In this document: one piece after another, positions 29,282 to 38,122 of the stretch | Position numbering within the stretch: the first letter of the stretch is position 1 | Layout of the letters: each line of letters starts with the position of its first letter | Origin: Polaribacter huanghezhanensis | Lineage (GTDB): Bacteria > Bacteroidota > Bacteroidia > Flavobacteriales > Flavobacteriaceae | Direction: 5' to 3' | DNA: 64,000 bases | Assembly (NCBI RefSeq): GCF_030444335.1 | Contig: NZ_CP128595.1 | Span: 310,001-374,000 of the forward strand | Translations under genes and position numbers: made by a program | The notes under the pieces: generated by a model | Told to the model about the DNA's origin: nothing | The model's database searches: none | The model's input: only the letters and a program-made list of their open reading frames with translations

Positions 29282-30514
29282 TTACAAATCGTATTGTTTA
29301 ATTTTTCTATATAATGTGCGTTCAGAAATGCCTAATTCTTTTGCGGCTAATTTCCGCTTGTTATTGTTTTTTTCTAATGATTTTTTAATCATTTCTACTT
29401 CTTTGTCTTGTAATGATAACGATTCGTCTTCTTCGATGGTTTCAATAAAATCGTATCGACCATCATTGTCAGTTGAAGTTGATTTTGAAATTTGAACCAC
29501 TTCAACATTGCTAGTTCCATGTTGTTCTTTGTAAATTTTTTCTAACAATTTGTGATTTTCTTCTTGCAAATCATCAATGTCATCATTCTTTAAAATATCT
29601 AATGTCAATCTTTTTAAATCGTTGATGTCATTACGCATATCAAACAAAATTTTATACATAATATCTCGTTCGTTAGCAAAATCAGAATTTGAGCTACCAG
29701 AATTGCCAATCACTGCTGGTAAATTTCCTTGATTGTTTGGTAAATACTGAATCAATTTTTCGGCAGTAATCAATCTAGTTTCTTCAACAACAGAAACTTG
29801 TTCGGCAATGTTTCTTAATTGCCTAATATTTCCGGGATATCGATAATTTATGAGTAAATTTATTGCGTTTTCCTCTAGTCTAATTGTTGGCATTCCGTAT
29901 TTCTGAGCAAAATCTGCAGCAAATTTCCGAAACAATAAATGTATGTCTTCTTTGCGCTCTCTTAAAGGAGGTAAGGAAATTTCTATGGTACTTAATCTGT
30001 AAAATAAGTCTTCTCTAAATTTCCCTTTCTGAATGGCATTTGCCATTTTTAAGTTTGTAGCAGCAACAATTCTAACATTTGTTTTTTGTACTTGTGATGA
30101 ACCCACTTTTATAAACTCACCATTTTCTAAAACACGCAATAATCTAACTTGAGTTGTTAAAGGCAACTCTCCAACTTCATCTAAAAAAATAGTTCCGCCA
30201 TCGGCAACTTCAAAGTACCCTTTTCTACTTGCGGATGCTCCTGTAAATGCACCTTTCTCATGTCCAAATAATTCACTATCAATGGTTCCTTCCGGAATTG
30301 CACCACAGTTTACAGCAATATATTTTGCGTGTTTTCTGTGTGATAATTGATGGATGATTTTTGGAATATTTTCTTTACCAACTCCGCTTTCTCCTGTTAC
30401 AAGTACAGAAATATCTGTAGGTGCAACTCTAACCGCTTTTTCTAAAGCACGATTTAAATGCAAGTCGTTTCCAATAATTCCGAAACGTTGTTTTATTACT
30501 TGTAAGTTTTCCAT
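29282..30514 (-). CDS. Sigma-54-dependent transcriptional activator (AAA+), no receiver domain
   Basis: 410 residues. The AAA+ domain starts near the N-terminus: Walker A GESGVGKE (41-48), the sigma-54 contact loop GAFTGA (88-93), Walker B TIFLDEV. The C-terminus is a Fis-type helix-turn-helix (LAAKELGISERTLYRKIKQ). There is no receiver or GAF sensor; only about 15 residues precede the AAA+ fold, so activity may be controlled by level or a partner. A helical Asp-rich linker lies between the AAA+ and HTH parts. Target promoters are unknown; it is upstream of lptE and could act on envelope genes. Confidence 0.92.
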   Translation of the reverse strand: MENLQVIKQRFGIIGNDLHLNRALEKAVRVAPTDISVLVTGESGVGKENIPKIIHQLSHRKHAKYIAVNCGAIPEGTIDSELFGHEKGAFTGASASRKGYFEVADGGTIFLDEVGELPLTTQVRLLRVLENGEFIKVGSSQVQKTNVRIVAATNLKMANAIQKGKFREDLFYRLSTIEISLPPLRERKEDIHLLFRKFAADFAQKYGMPTIRLEENAINLLINYRYPGNIRQLRNIAEQVSVVEETRLITAEKLIQYLPNNQGNLPAVIGNSGSSNSDFANERDIMYKILFDMRNDINDLKRLTLDILKNDDIDDLQEENHKLLEKIYKEQHGTSNVEVVQISKSTSTDNDGRYDFIETIEEDESLSLQDKEVEMIKKSLEKNNNKRKLAAKELGISERTLYRKIKQYDL

Positions 30515-30539
30515 TTTTTTTATAGTTTTTAAAGTTGTA

Positions 30540-30588
30540 GGTTTAAAAGTTTATAAAGTCGTTTTCTTTACTTTTAAACTTTTAAACC
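30540..30588. repeat. AT-rich inverted repeat between miaB and the sigma-54 activator gene
   Basis: Arms GGTTTAAAAGTTTA (30540-30553) and TAAACTTTTAAACC (30575-30588), 14 bp each and perfect, with a 21-base loop. It lies just past the miaB stop and just before the activator start. It may be a weak terminator or a regulatory hairpin. Confidence 0.6.
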
Positions 30589-30610
30589 TTCTAACTTTTT
30601 TACTAATAAT

Positions 30611-32071
30611 TTAATTATTATCAGAATAATCAACTGCTGTTCCAATTAAAGTTGCAGAAGTACAATCTTCTACTTTTACATCAACAAAATCGCCTACTTT
30701 ATAATGTTGTTTCGGAAAAACAATAACCATGTTTTGAGTATTTCTTGCTTTCCAATGTAAATTAGATTTTTTAGATTCTCCTTCAATTAAAAACTCTTCC
30801 GTTTTTCCTAAATGCTGTTTGGTTCTGTATAAACTATGTGCTCTTTGTAATTCAATAACTTCGGCTAATCTTCTTTTTTTAATTGCAAACGGAACATCAT
30901 CTTCCATCTTTTTTGCAGCCAAAGTTCCTGGTCTTTCAGAATACGCAAACATATAACCGTAATCATATTTTACATATTCCATCAAACTCAATGTGTCTTG
31001 ATGATCTTCTTCTGTTTCTCCACAAAAACCAATAATCATATCTTGAGATAAAGACATTTCTGGAACAATTTTAAGAACATTGTCAACTAATTGCATGTAT
31101 TCTTCTCTTGTATGTTGTCTGTTCATGGCTTTCAACATTTTTGAGCTTCCACTTTGCACAGGCAAGTGTAAATATTTACACACATTTTTGTGTTTCGCCA
31201 TCACATGAATTACATCTAAGCTCATATCCTGCGGATTAGAAGTAGAAAAACGAAAACGTGTTTTTGGAAAACGAGTTGCCGCCATATCTAACAGTTGAGC
31301 AAAATCAACAGCAGTTGCTTGCGCCATTTCTGATGCTTTCTTAAAATCTTTTTTCAATCCACCGCCATACCATAAATAACTATCTACATTTTGTCCAAGC
31401 AAGGTAATTTCTTTGTAATTCTGATCTATCATAGATTGAATTTCTTCTAAAATACTTTGCGGATCACGACTCCTTTCTCTTCCTCTGGTAAACGGAACCA
31501 CACAAAAAGTACACATATTGTCGCAACCACGAGTTATCGATACAAATGCAGAAACTCCGTTGTTATTTAAACGCACAGGAGACACATCTCCGTAGGTTTC
31601 ATCTTTCGATAAAATGACGTTTACGGCATCTCTACCAGCGTCTATTTCTTCTAGTAAATTGGGTAAATCTCTGTATGCATCTGGACCAACAACTAAATCA
31701 ACAATTTTTTCTTCTTCTAAAAATTTTTCTTTTAAGCGTTCTGCCATGCAACCTAAAACACCAACTTTCATCTTAGGATTTATCTTTTTTACAGCATTGT
31801 ATTTCTCTAAGCGTTTTCTAACAGTCAATTCTGCTTTTTCACGAATTGAGCAAGTGTTTACTAAAACCAAATCTGCTTCTTCAAGATTTTGAGTGGTGTT
31901 AAAGCCTTGTTCTGCAAGTATTGAAGCGACAATTTCACTGTCGTTCATATTCATTTGACAACCATAACTTTCTATAAAAAGTTTTTTGGTGTTTTCAGAT
32001 TTGTGTTCTTTTACAAGTGCTTTTCCTTGTAAATTTTCATCAATTATCTTTTCAACTTGTTCCATATCCAT
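30611..32071 (-). CDS. miaB: tRNA-2-methylthio-N6-dimethylallyladenosine synthase MiaB
   Basis: Radical-SAM methylthiotransferase that adds a methylthio group to i6A37 of tRNA. 486 residues: N-terminal MTTase domain with cysteines in ESYGCQMN, VNTCSIRE and GCMAERL; the radical-SAM cluster CxxxCxxC (GCDNMCTFCVVPFTRG); C-terminal TRAM domain. The start at 32071 is preferred over the ATG 9 codons upstream because a -7 promoter element overlaps that region. An ATG two codons later is also possible. Confidence 0.96.
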   Translation of the reverse strand: MDMEQVEKIIDENLQGKALVKEHKSENTKKLFIESYGCQMNMNDSEIVASILAEQGFNTTQNLEEADLVLVNTCSIREKAELTVRKRLEKYNAVKKINPKMKVGVLGCMAERLKEKFLEEEKIVDLVVGPDAYRDLPNLLEEIDAGRDAVNVILSKDETYGDVSPVRLNNNGVSAFVSITRGCDNMCTFCVVPFTRGRERSRDPQSILEEIQSMIDQNYKEITLLGQNVDSYLWYGGGLKKDFKKASEMAQATAVDFAQLLDMAATRFPKTRFRFSTSNPQDMSLDVIHVMAKHKNVCKYLHLPVQSGSSKMLKAMNRQHTREEYMQLVDNVLKIVPEMSLSQDMIIGFCGETEEDHQDTLSLMEYVKYDYGYMFAYSERPGTLAAKKMEDDVPFAIKKRRLAEVIELQRAHSLYRTKQHLGKTEEFLIEGESKKSNLHWKARNTQNMVIVFPKQHYKVGDFVDVKVEDCTSATLIGTAVDYSDNN

Positions 32072-32087
32072 TTTCAAAAATATGAGG

Positions 32088-32095
32088 CAAATATA
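32088..32095 (-). promoter_or_regulatory. Candidate -7 element of miaB
   Basis: TATATTTG on the minus strand matches TAnnTTTG, 17 bases before the chosen start. No clear -33 element at the expected distance. Confidence 0.5.
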
Positions 32096-32180
32096 CAACC
32101 AAATTCTAAAAATTGTGACACATTGGCAGAAAATTAACGTTCCTTTTTAGGGTAAAAAGAGTTAAAAAGCAACAGTAAAA

Positions 32181-32210
32181 TTTGAAATAAAAAAAAACTA
32201 CCTACTTTTG
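32181..32210 (+). promoter_or_regulatory. Promoter of topA
   Basis: TTTG (32181-32184) and TACTTTTG (32203-32210) separated by 18 bases: a close match to the Bacteroidota housekeeping promoter. The leader to the ATG contains a small hairpin (CACCTT and AAGGTG around 7 bases). Confidence 0.78.
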
Positions 32211-32265
32211 CAAACTGAATTCACCTTTATGTATAAGGTGTAATTATTTTAAGAGAGAAGATTTT

Positions 32266-34749
32266 ATGGCAAAGAATTTAGTAATAGTTGAGTCACCTGC
32301 AAAAGCAAAAACAATCGAAAAATTTCTTGGAAAAGATTTTCAAGTAGAATCTAGTTTTGGACACATTGCAGATTTACCATCCAAAGAATTAGGAATTAAT
32401 GTAGAAGGCGATTTTATGCCAGAATATATTGTTTCGGACGATAAAAAAGCGGTTGTAAAAAAGCTAAAAGCATTGGCTAAAAAAGCAGATACTGTTTGGT
32501 TAGCGAGTGATGAAGATAGAGAGGGAGAAGCAATTGCGTGGCATTTAAAAGAGCAATTAAAGTTAAAAGATGAAAACACAAAACGTATTGTTTTTCATGA
32601 AATTACAAAAAACGCCATCTTAAAAGCAGTTGAAAACCCGAGAGATATTAACTACGATATGGTAAATGCGCAACAAGCACGTAGAGTTTTAGATAGATTA
32701 GTTGGGTATGAATTATCTCCGATTCTGTGGAGAAAAGTAAAAGGCGGATTATCTGCTGGTAGAGTTCAGTCTGTTGCGGTTCGTTTAATTGTAGAAAGAG
32801 AACGTAGCATTCAAGAGTTTGAAACTACAGCGCATTATAAAGTTGTTGCACAGTTTTCTAATGAGGAAGGAAAAACTTTTAAAGCATCAATTCCTAAAAA
32901 CTTTGAAACTAGAGAAAAAGCAGAGGCGTTTTTAAAATCGTCTGCAATGGCAGATTTTACAATTGCAGATTTACAAAAAAAACCAGCAAAAAAATCTCCA
33001 GCTGCTCCATTTACAACATCAACATTACAACAAGAAGCATCAAGAAAACTTGGGTATCCTGTTGCAAAAACAATGCAAGTTGCACAACGTTTGTACGAAG
33101 CGGGTTTAATTACGTATATGAGAACAGATAGTTTAAACTTATCTGAAGATGCAAGAAAAGCTGCAAAAGAAGAAATTACAAAAAGCTACGGAGTTGAGTA
33201 TAGCAAACCGAGAGTTTTTAAGACAAAAGCAAAAGGCGCACAAGAAGCGCACGAGGCAATTAGACCGACAGAAATGGATCGAAGTTCTGTAAATGTTGAA
33301 TATGATCAAGATCGTTTGTATGATTTAATTTGGAAAAGAACCATTGCTTCTCAAATGAGTGATGCTAAATTAGAACGCACAAATGTTAAAATAGAAAACT
33401 CTAAAAACAGTAAAATATTTACTGCAAACGGAGAAATGATTCGGTTTGATGGATTCTTAAAAGTGTATTTAGAGGGTAATGACAATGATGATGAAGAACA
33501 AGCAGGAATGTTGCCAAATTTAAAAGTTGGCGAAGCATTGTCTTACGAATTTATCACAGCAACACAACGTTTTACAAGTCCGCCATACCGATTTACAGAA
33601 GCTTCATTAGTAAAGCAATTAGAAGAATTAGGAATTGGAAGACCATCAACATATGCACCAACAATTTCTACAGTGCAGCGAAGAGGTTATGTAGAAAAAG
33701 GAGAAACAGAAGGAGTTGAAAGAGAATACGAACAGTTTGTTTTAAAAACAGGAACAGTTGTAAGCAATTCTTTATCTGAAAAAACAGGTTCTGATAAAGG
33801 AAAATTAATTCCGACTGATATTGGAAATATTGTAACGGATTTTTTAGTTGCCAATTTTGCTAATATTTTAGATTTTGGATTTACTGCTAAAGTAGAATCA
33901 TCTTTTGATGATATTTCTGACGGAGCAGAAGATTGGATCGAAATGATTAAAGGATTTTACAATGAGTTTCATCCAACAGTAACTTTTGTTTCTGAAAATG
34001 CTGAAAGAGAAAGCGGAGAACGTATTTTAGGAAAACATCCAGAATCAGGAAAAACAGTTTTGGTTCGTTTAGGGAAATTTGGAGCGATGGCTCAGATTGG
34101 GGATAGAGATGATGATGAAAAGTTGTTTGCAAGTTTACAGAAAGATCAAAATTTAGGAACAATCACCTTAAAAGAAGCTTTAGATTTATTTTTATTGCCA
34201 AAGAATTTAGGGACGTATGAAGAGGAAGAAGTAATTGTTTCTAACGGTAGATTTGGTCCTTATATTAAATTCGGAGCGATGTATGTTTCGCTTGATAGAG
34301 GAGAAAATCCAATGGAAGTTGATTTAGATAGAGCCACTGAGTTAATTGTTGCAAAGCAAAAAGCGGATGCGCCAATTGCAGAATATGAAAATTTACCTGT
34401 TCAAAAAGGAGTGGGAAGATTTGGGCCATTTATCAAATGGAATTCAATGTTTATCAACGTAAATAAAAAATACGATTATGATAATTTAACACATGACAAT
34501 ATCGTTGAATTAATTGAAGATAAGAAGCGTAAGGAGATAGAAAAAGTAATTCATAATTGGGAAGAAGCTGGGATTAGAGTTGAGAAAGCACGTTGGGGAA
34601 GATTCAATATTATCAAAGGAAAAGTGAAAATTGAATTACCAAAAACCACCAAAGCAGACGAGTTAACTTTAGAAGAAGTAGAAAAGATTATTGAAGCTAA
34701 GGCACCAAAGAAAAAAACAACACGTAAAAAAACGACTAAAAAGAAATAG
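32266..34749 (+). CDS. topA: DNA topoisomerase I (type IA)
   Basis: Relaxes negative supercoils. 827 residues: N-terminal TOPRIM (LVIVESPAKAKTIEKFLG, SDEDREGEAIAWHL), then the central type IA fold with the active-site Tyr284 (ITYMRTDS). The C-terminus has the GRFGPYIK-type repeats used for DNA binding and a Lys-rich tail (KKKTTRKKTTKKK), and I see no zinc-ribbon cysteines, as usual in this phylum. Followed by the arginase-fold gene and gldK. Confidence 0.98.
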   Translation: MAKNLVIVESPAKAKTIEKFLGKDFQVESSFGHIADLPSKELGINVEGDFMPEYIVSDDKKAVVKKLKALAKKADTVWLASDEDREGEAIAWHLKEQLKLKDENTKRIVFHEITKNAILKAVENPRDINYDMVNAQQARRVLDRLVGYELSPILWRKVKGGLSAGRVQSVAVRLIVERERSIQEFETTAHYKVVAQFSNEEGKTFKASIPKNFETREKAEAFLKSSAMADFTIADLQKKPAKKSPAAPFTTSTLQQEASRKLGYPVAKTMQVAQRLYEAGLITYMRTDSLNLSEDARKAAKEEITKSYGVEYSKPRVFKTKAKGAQEAHEAIRPTEMDRSSVNVEYDQDRLYDLIWKRTIASQMSDAKLERTNVKIENSKNSKIFTANGEMIRFDGFLKVYLEGNDNDDEEQAGMLPNLKVGEALSYEFITATQRFTSPPYRFTEASLVKQLEELGIGRPSTYAPTISTVQRRGYVEKGETEGVEREYEQFVLKTGTVVSNSLSEKTGSDKGKLIPTDIGNIVTDFLVANFANILDFGFTAKVESSFDDISDGAEDWIEMIKGFYNEFHPTVTFVSENAERESGERILGKHPESGKTVLVRLGKFGAMAQIGDRDDDEKLFASLQKDQNLGTITLKEALDLFLLPKNLGTYEEEEVIVSNGRFGPYIKFGAMYVSLDRGENPMEVDLDRATELIVAKQKADAPIAEYENLPVQKGVGRFGPFIKWNSMFINVNKKYDYDNLTHDNIVELIEDKKRKEIEKVIHNWEEAGIRVEKARWGRFNIIKGKVKIELPKTTKADELTLEEVEKIIEAKAPKKKTTRKKTTKKK

Positions 34750-34790
34750 CAATTGGTTATATTGCATTCCCTTAAAGGATAATTAAGTAA

Positions 34791-35951
34791 ATGAACTTCG
34801 ATTTTTTAATCCCTATAAAAGATACGATCATTGCTCACTTAGTGCTTCAATCTGCACAGAGTTTGGGTAGGAACATGCAAGTGCATTCAATCCAAAATGG
34901 CATTCCAGAATTAGAAGGTGTTCAAATTGCAATTTTTGGTGTTCAAGAAGATAGAAATGCAGTTGACAATATAAATTGTGGAGAAAATCTTTATGAAATT
35001 CGCAAACATTTGTATCAATTATTTCCAGGGAATTGGCATACTAAGATTGCAGATTTAGGAAATATTATCAAAGGAAATTCTGTAGAAGACACTTATTTTG
35101 CTGTCAGTTCATTAACAACATATTTAATTAAAAATAAAATAATTCCGATTATTATTGGAGGAAGTCAAGACATTACATACGCTAATTATAGAGCGTACGA
35201 TTCTCTTGAACAAACCGTAAATCTAGTTTCTGTAGATAATAAATTTGATATAGAATCTGTAGAAGAAGGGTTAAATTCTCGATCGTACTTGAGTAAAATT
35301 ATATTAGACAAACCAAATAATTTATTCAATTTTAGTAACATTGGTTATCAAACTTATTACAATTCGCAAGAAGAATTAGATTTGTTAAATAGTTTATTTT
35401 TTGACACCTATCGTTTAGGAGAGGTTAAAGATGTAACCGTTGTAGAACCAATAATGAGAGATGCAGATATTGTAAGTATTGATATAGGTTCAGTTCGTCA
35501 AAGCGATGCACCAGCAAATAACAACGCTTCTCCAAATGGATTTTACGGAGAAGAAATTTGTGCTATTTCTAGGTATGCAGGAATTAGCGATAAAGTAACA
35601 TCATTTGGGATTTATGAATACAATTCCAAGTTCGATAACAACAATCAAACAGCACATTTAATTGCGCAAATGATTTGGTATTTTATTGAAGGTGTGAATT
35701 TTAGAGCTAAAGATTATCCTTTTTGCACAAAAAAAACGTATCAGAAATTTATTGTTTTAATAGAAAATGACGATCCAATTAATTTTTATAAAAGTGATAA
35801 AAGCGGAAGATGGTGGATGGAGATAAATATTAGTACAAATAATAAATACAAAAGACATGCGTTAATACCATGTACATATCAAGATTACCTTGAGGCAATT
35901 GAACAAAAAATACCGGAAAGGTGGTACAAAGCTTTAAGAAAATTAATGTAA
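34791..35951 (+). CDS. Ureohydrolase-fold protein (formimidoylglutamase-like) with changed metal motifs
   Basis: 386 residues, arginase/formimidoylglutamase fold. The three metal motifs of the family are visible but altered: GGxH becomes GGSQD (Gln126), DAHxD becomes DNKFD (residues 149-153, Lys in place of His) and DxD becomes DIG (231-233). Remaining conserved parts include SDAPANNNASPNGFYG. Without these Mn ligands, hydrolase activity is unlikely, although automatic annotation would call it formimidoylglutamase. It lies 42 bases after topA and about 110 bases before gldK. It may be a structural or regulatory pseudoenzyme. That is inference; the motif changes are seen directly. Confidence 0.8.
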   Translation: MNFDFLIPIKDTIIAHLVLQSAQSLGRNMQVHSIQNGIPELEGVQIAIFGVQEDRNAVDNINCGENLYEIRKHLYQLFPGNWHTKIADLGNIIKGNSVEDTYFAVSSLTTYLIKNKIIPIIIGGSQDITYANYRAYDSLEQTVNLVSVDNKFDIESVEEGLNSRSYLSKIILDKPNNLFNFSNIGYQTYYNSQEELDLLNSLFFDTYRLGEVKDVTVVEPIMRDADIVSIDIGSVRQSDAPANNNASPNGFYGEEICAISRYAGISDKVTSFGIYEYNSKFDNNNQTAHLIAQMIWYFIEGVNFRAKDYPFCTKKTYQKFIVLIENDDPINFYKSDKSGRWWMEINISTNNKYKRHALIPCTYQDYLEAIEQKIPERWYKALRKLM

Positions 35952-36063
35952 AAACAAATATCGATTACAATACTACATATAGAAATATAAAGTATTAAAA
36001 CGATTGGTTTTTATAAAAAAAAATAATAGGTTTACGAACTTTTTGAGGAAAGATTATATACAT

Positions 36064-37446
36064 ATGAAGAGAGTAGCATTATTTGCACTGATAGTAACCA
36101 CAATTTATAGTTGTGGATCTAATGATAGGGGAGAATTAACAGGTGTTAGTTCTAAAAAGAAATGGTTCTCGGAAAAACCTATGGGAATGACATTAATTCC
36201 TGGTGGCTCATTTACGATGGGAAAGCAAGATGAAGATGTTATGGGGGCATTAAGTGCTCCAAGTCGTACAGTAACTGTACGTCCATTTTATATGGATGAA
36301 ACAGAAATAACCAATAATGAATATAAACAGTTTGTATATTGGGTTAGAGATTCTGTTGTAAGAACAAAATTAGCATATAAAGCTGCCGAAGTGACCTTGC
36401 TTTCTGACGGAAATGCAGATGGAACACCTTTGAGTGGCGGAATTCATGACTTCGCATTTGTGGCAATTGATACAACAAATGCAACTCCATATTACAAATA
36501 TATGCTAGAAAATTATTATGATATTGGTGGAGGATTAGATTCGTTAAGACCTTTAAAAAAAGACATTGATATTATTTGGAATAAAAATGAATATCCTGAC
36601 GTAAATTATGTAGAAGTAATGGACTCATTATATATTAAAAAAGGTGAAGCAATAGATGGTAACAGAAGTTTTAATCCAAAGTTTTTAAATTATAGATATT
36701 TTTGGTTTGACAAAGAAGCTGCTTTAAAAAGAGGTGGAAATAGGAAGAATTTTTTACGTACAGAAACGCTAAATATTTATCCAGATACTACTGTTTGGAT
36801 AAAAGATTTTAATTACTCTTACAATGATCCAATGCATCAAGACTACTTTTATCATCAAGCGTATGGAGACTATCCTGTGGTTGGTGTTAATTGGTATCAA
36901 GCAAGTGCTTTTTGTAATTGGAGAACAAAATATAAAAATGATTACCTTAGAACTAGAAAAAATACAATAGCAGTTCCCAATTTTAGACTTCCAACAGAGG
37001 CAGAATGGGAGTATGCGGCGCGTGGAGGATTAAATTTCGCAAAATATCCTTGGGGAGGGCCAAGTATCACCAGTGATAGAGGCTGTTTTTTAGCAAATTT
37101 TAAACCCGTAAGAGGAGATTATGCTGTTGACGGAGCTCTATACACAATGGAAGGAAAATCGTTCAATGCCAATGATTATGGATTGTATAACATGGCAGGA
37201 AATGTGTCAGAATGGACAAATTCATCTTATAATATGTCATCGTATTATCTGGGTTCTACGATGAATCCTAATGTGGAAGATAGAAATAATAATAAAAAAA
37301 TTATCCGTGGTGGTTCTTGGAAAGACGTAGCTTACTTTTTAGAAGTAAGTTCTAGAGATTACGAATATGCAGATACTGCAAGAAGTTATATCGGATTTAG
37401 AACCGTGCAAAACTACTTGGGTAAAATTTATGGAAGAAACAAATAA
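36064..37446 (+). CDS. gldK: Gliding motility lipoprotein GldK (type IX secretion ring)
   Basis: 460-residue lipoprotein with lipobox IYSC (start at 36064 gives the signal peptide MKRVALFALIV). The mature protein is an SUMF1/FGE-sulfatase-like fold: PGGSFTMGKQDED, GVNWYQASAFCNW, RLPTEAEWEYAARGG and NVSEWT, IRGGSW, GFRTV. GldK and GldN form the large ring of the type IX secretion system below the outer membrane. First gene of gldKLMN. Confidence 0.96.
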   Translation: MKRVALFALIVTTIYSCGSNDRGELTGVSSKKKWFSEKPMGMTLIPGGSFTMGKQDEDVMGALSAPSRTVTVRPFYMDETEITNNEYKQFVYWVRDSVVRTKLAYKAAEVTLLSDGNADGTPLSGGIHDFAFVAIDTTNATPYYKYMLENYYDIGGGLDSLRPLKKDIDIIWNKNEYPDVNYVEVMDSLYIKKGEAIDGNRSFNPKFLNYRYFWFDKEAALKRGGNRKNFLRTETLNIYPDTTVWIKDFNYSYNDPMHQDYFYHQAYGDYPVVGVNWYQASAFCNWRTKYKNDYLRTRKNTIAVPNFRLPTEAEWEYAARGGLNFAKYPWGGPSITSDRGCFLANFKPVRGDYAVDGALYTMEGKSFNANDYGLYNMAGNVSEWTNSSYNMSSYYLGSTMNPNVEDRNNNKKIIRGGSWKDVAYFLEVSSRDYEYADTARSYIGFRTVQNYLGKIYGRNK

Positions 37447-37475
37447 ATTAATTATAACCCCCTGAAAATAAAATT

Positions 37476-38090
37476 ATGGCACAATCAAGAAGAAGTAAGA
37501 AAATAATGAATATGGCTTATGGTCTAGGAGCGGCAATTGTTATTCTTGGAGCACTTTTTAAAATTTTACACTGGAAATTTGGAAATGAAATGCTAATGAT
37601 TGGAATGATAACAGAAGCATTGGTATTTATAATATCTGCATTTGAACCTGTTGACGATGACTTAGATTGGAGTAAGGTGTATCCAGAATTAGGAGAGTTT
37701 GATGAAGAAGCTACAGGGGCGCATGGGTTGCTTTCTCAAAAATTAGACACTATATTAAGAGAAGCAGAGTTAGATAGTTCATTAATAAAAGGCTTAACGG
37801 ATAGCTTTAAAAACTTTAAAGGAGCAACAGAAGGATTATCTGCTCTATCAGAATCTATAACAACAACAAATAGTTATAATGAGCAAATGTCTAAAGCTGC
37901 TGTTCAAATGGAATCTTTAACAAGTTTGTATCAAATACAAATGGAAAACACTACGAAGCAAACAGAATTAAACAATTCGTTAGCAGAAAATTCTGAGAAA
38001 TTAAAAGAACAAATGGAATCGTTAGCCGACAATATGGCTTCTTTAAATGGAGTTTATGGTGGTATGTTATCTGCAATGTCAAGCAAATAA
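37476..38090 (+). CDS. gldL: Gliding motility protein GldL (type IX secretion motor)
   Basis: 204 residues. Two N-terminal membrane helices (MAYGLGAAIVILGALFKI and MLMIGMITEALVFIISAF) include the conserved Lys/His region (ILHWK) and an acidic residue (Glu in TEAL), used for proton-driven torque. The rest is a cytoplasmic Gln/Met-rich coiled coil. Forms the GldLM rotary motor with GldM. Confidence 0.96.
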   Translation: MAQSRRSKKIMNMAYGLGAAIVILGALFKILHWKFGNEMLMIGMITEALVFIISAFEPVDDDLDWSKVYPELGEFDEEATGAHGLLSQKLDTILREAELDSSLIKGLTDSFKNFKGATEGLSALSESITTTNSYNEQMSKAAVQMESLTSLYQIQMENTTKQTELNNSLAENSEKLKEQMESLADNMASLNGVYGGMLSAMSSK

Positions 38091-38122
38091 TTAGTAATAA
38101 TTTATAACTAAACTAATTAGAT

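Noticed and set aside
32211..32265. Riboswitch in the topA leader
   Set aside because: Only a 6-bp hairpin in 55 bases; too small for a known riboswitch.
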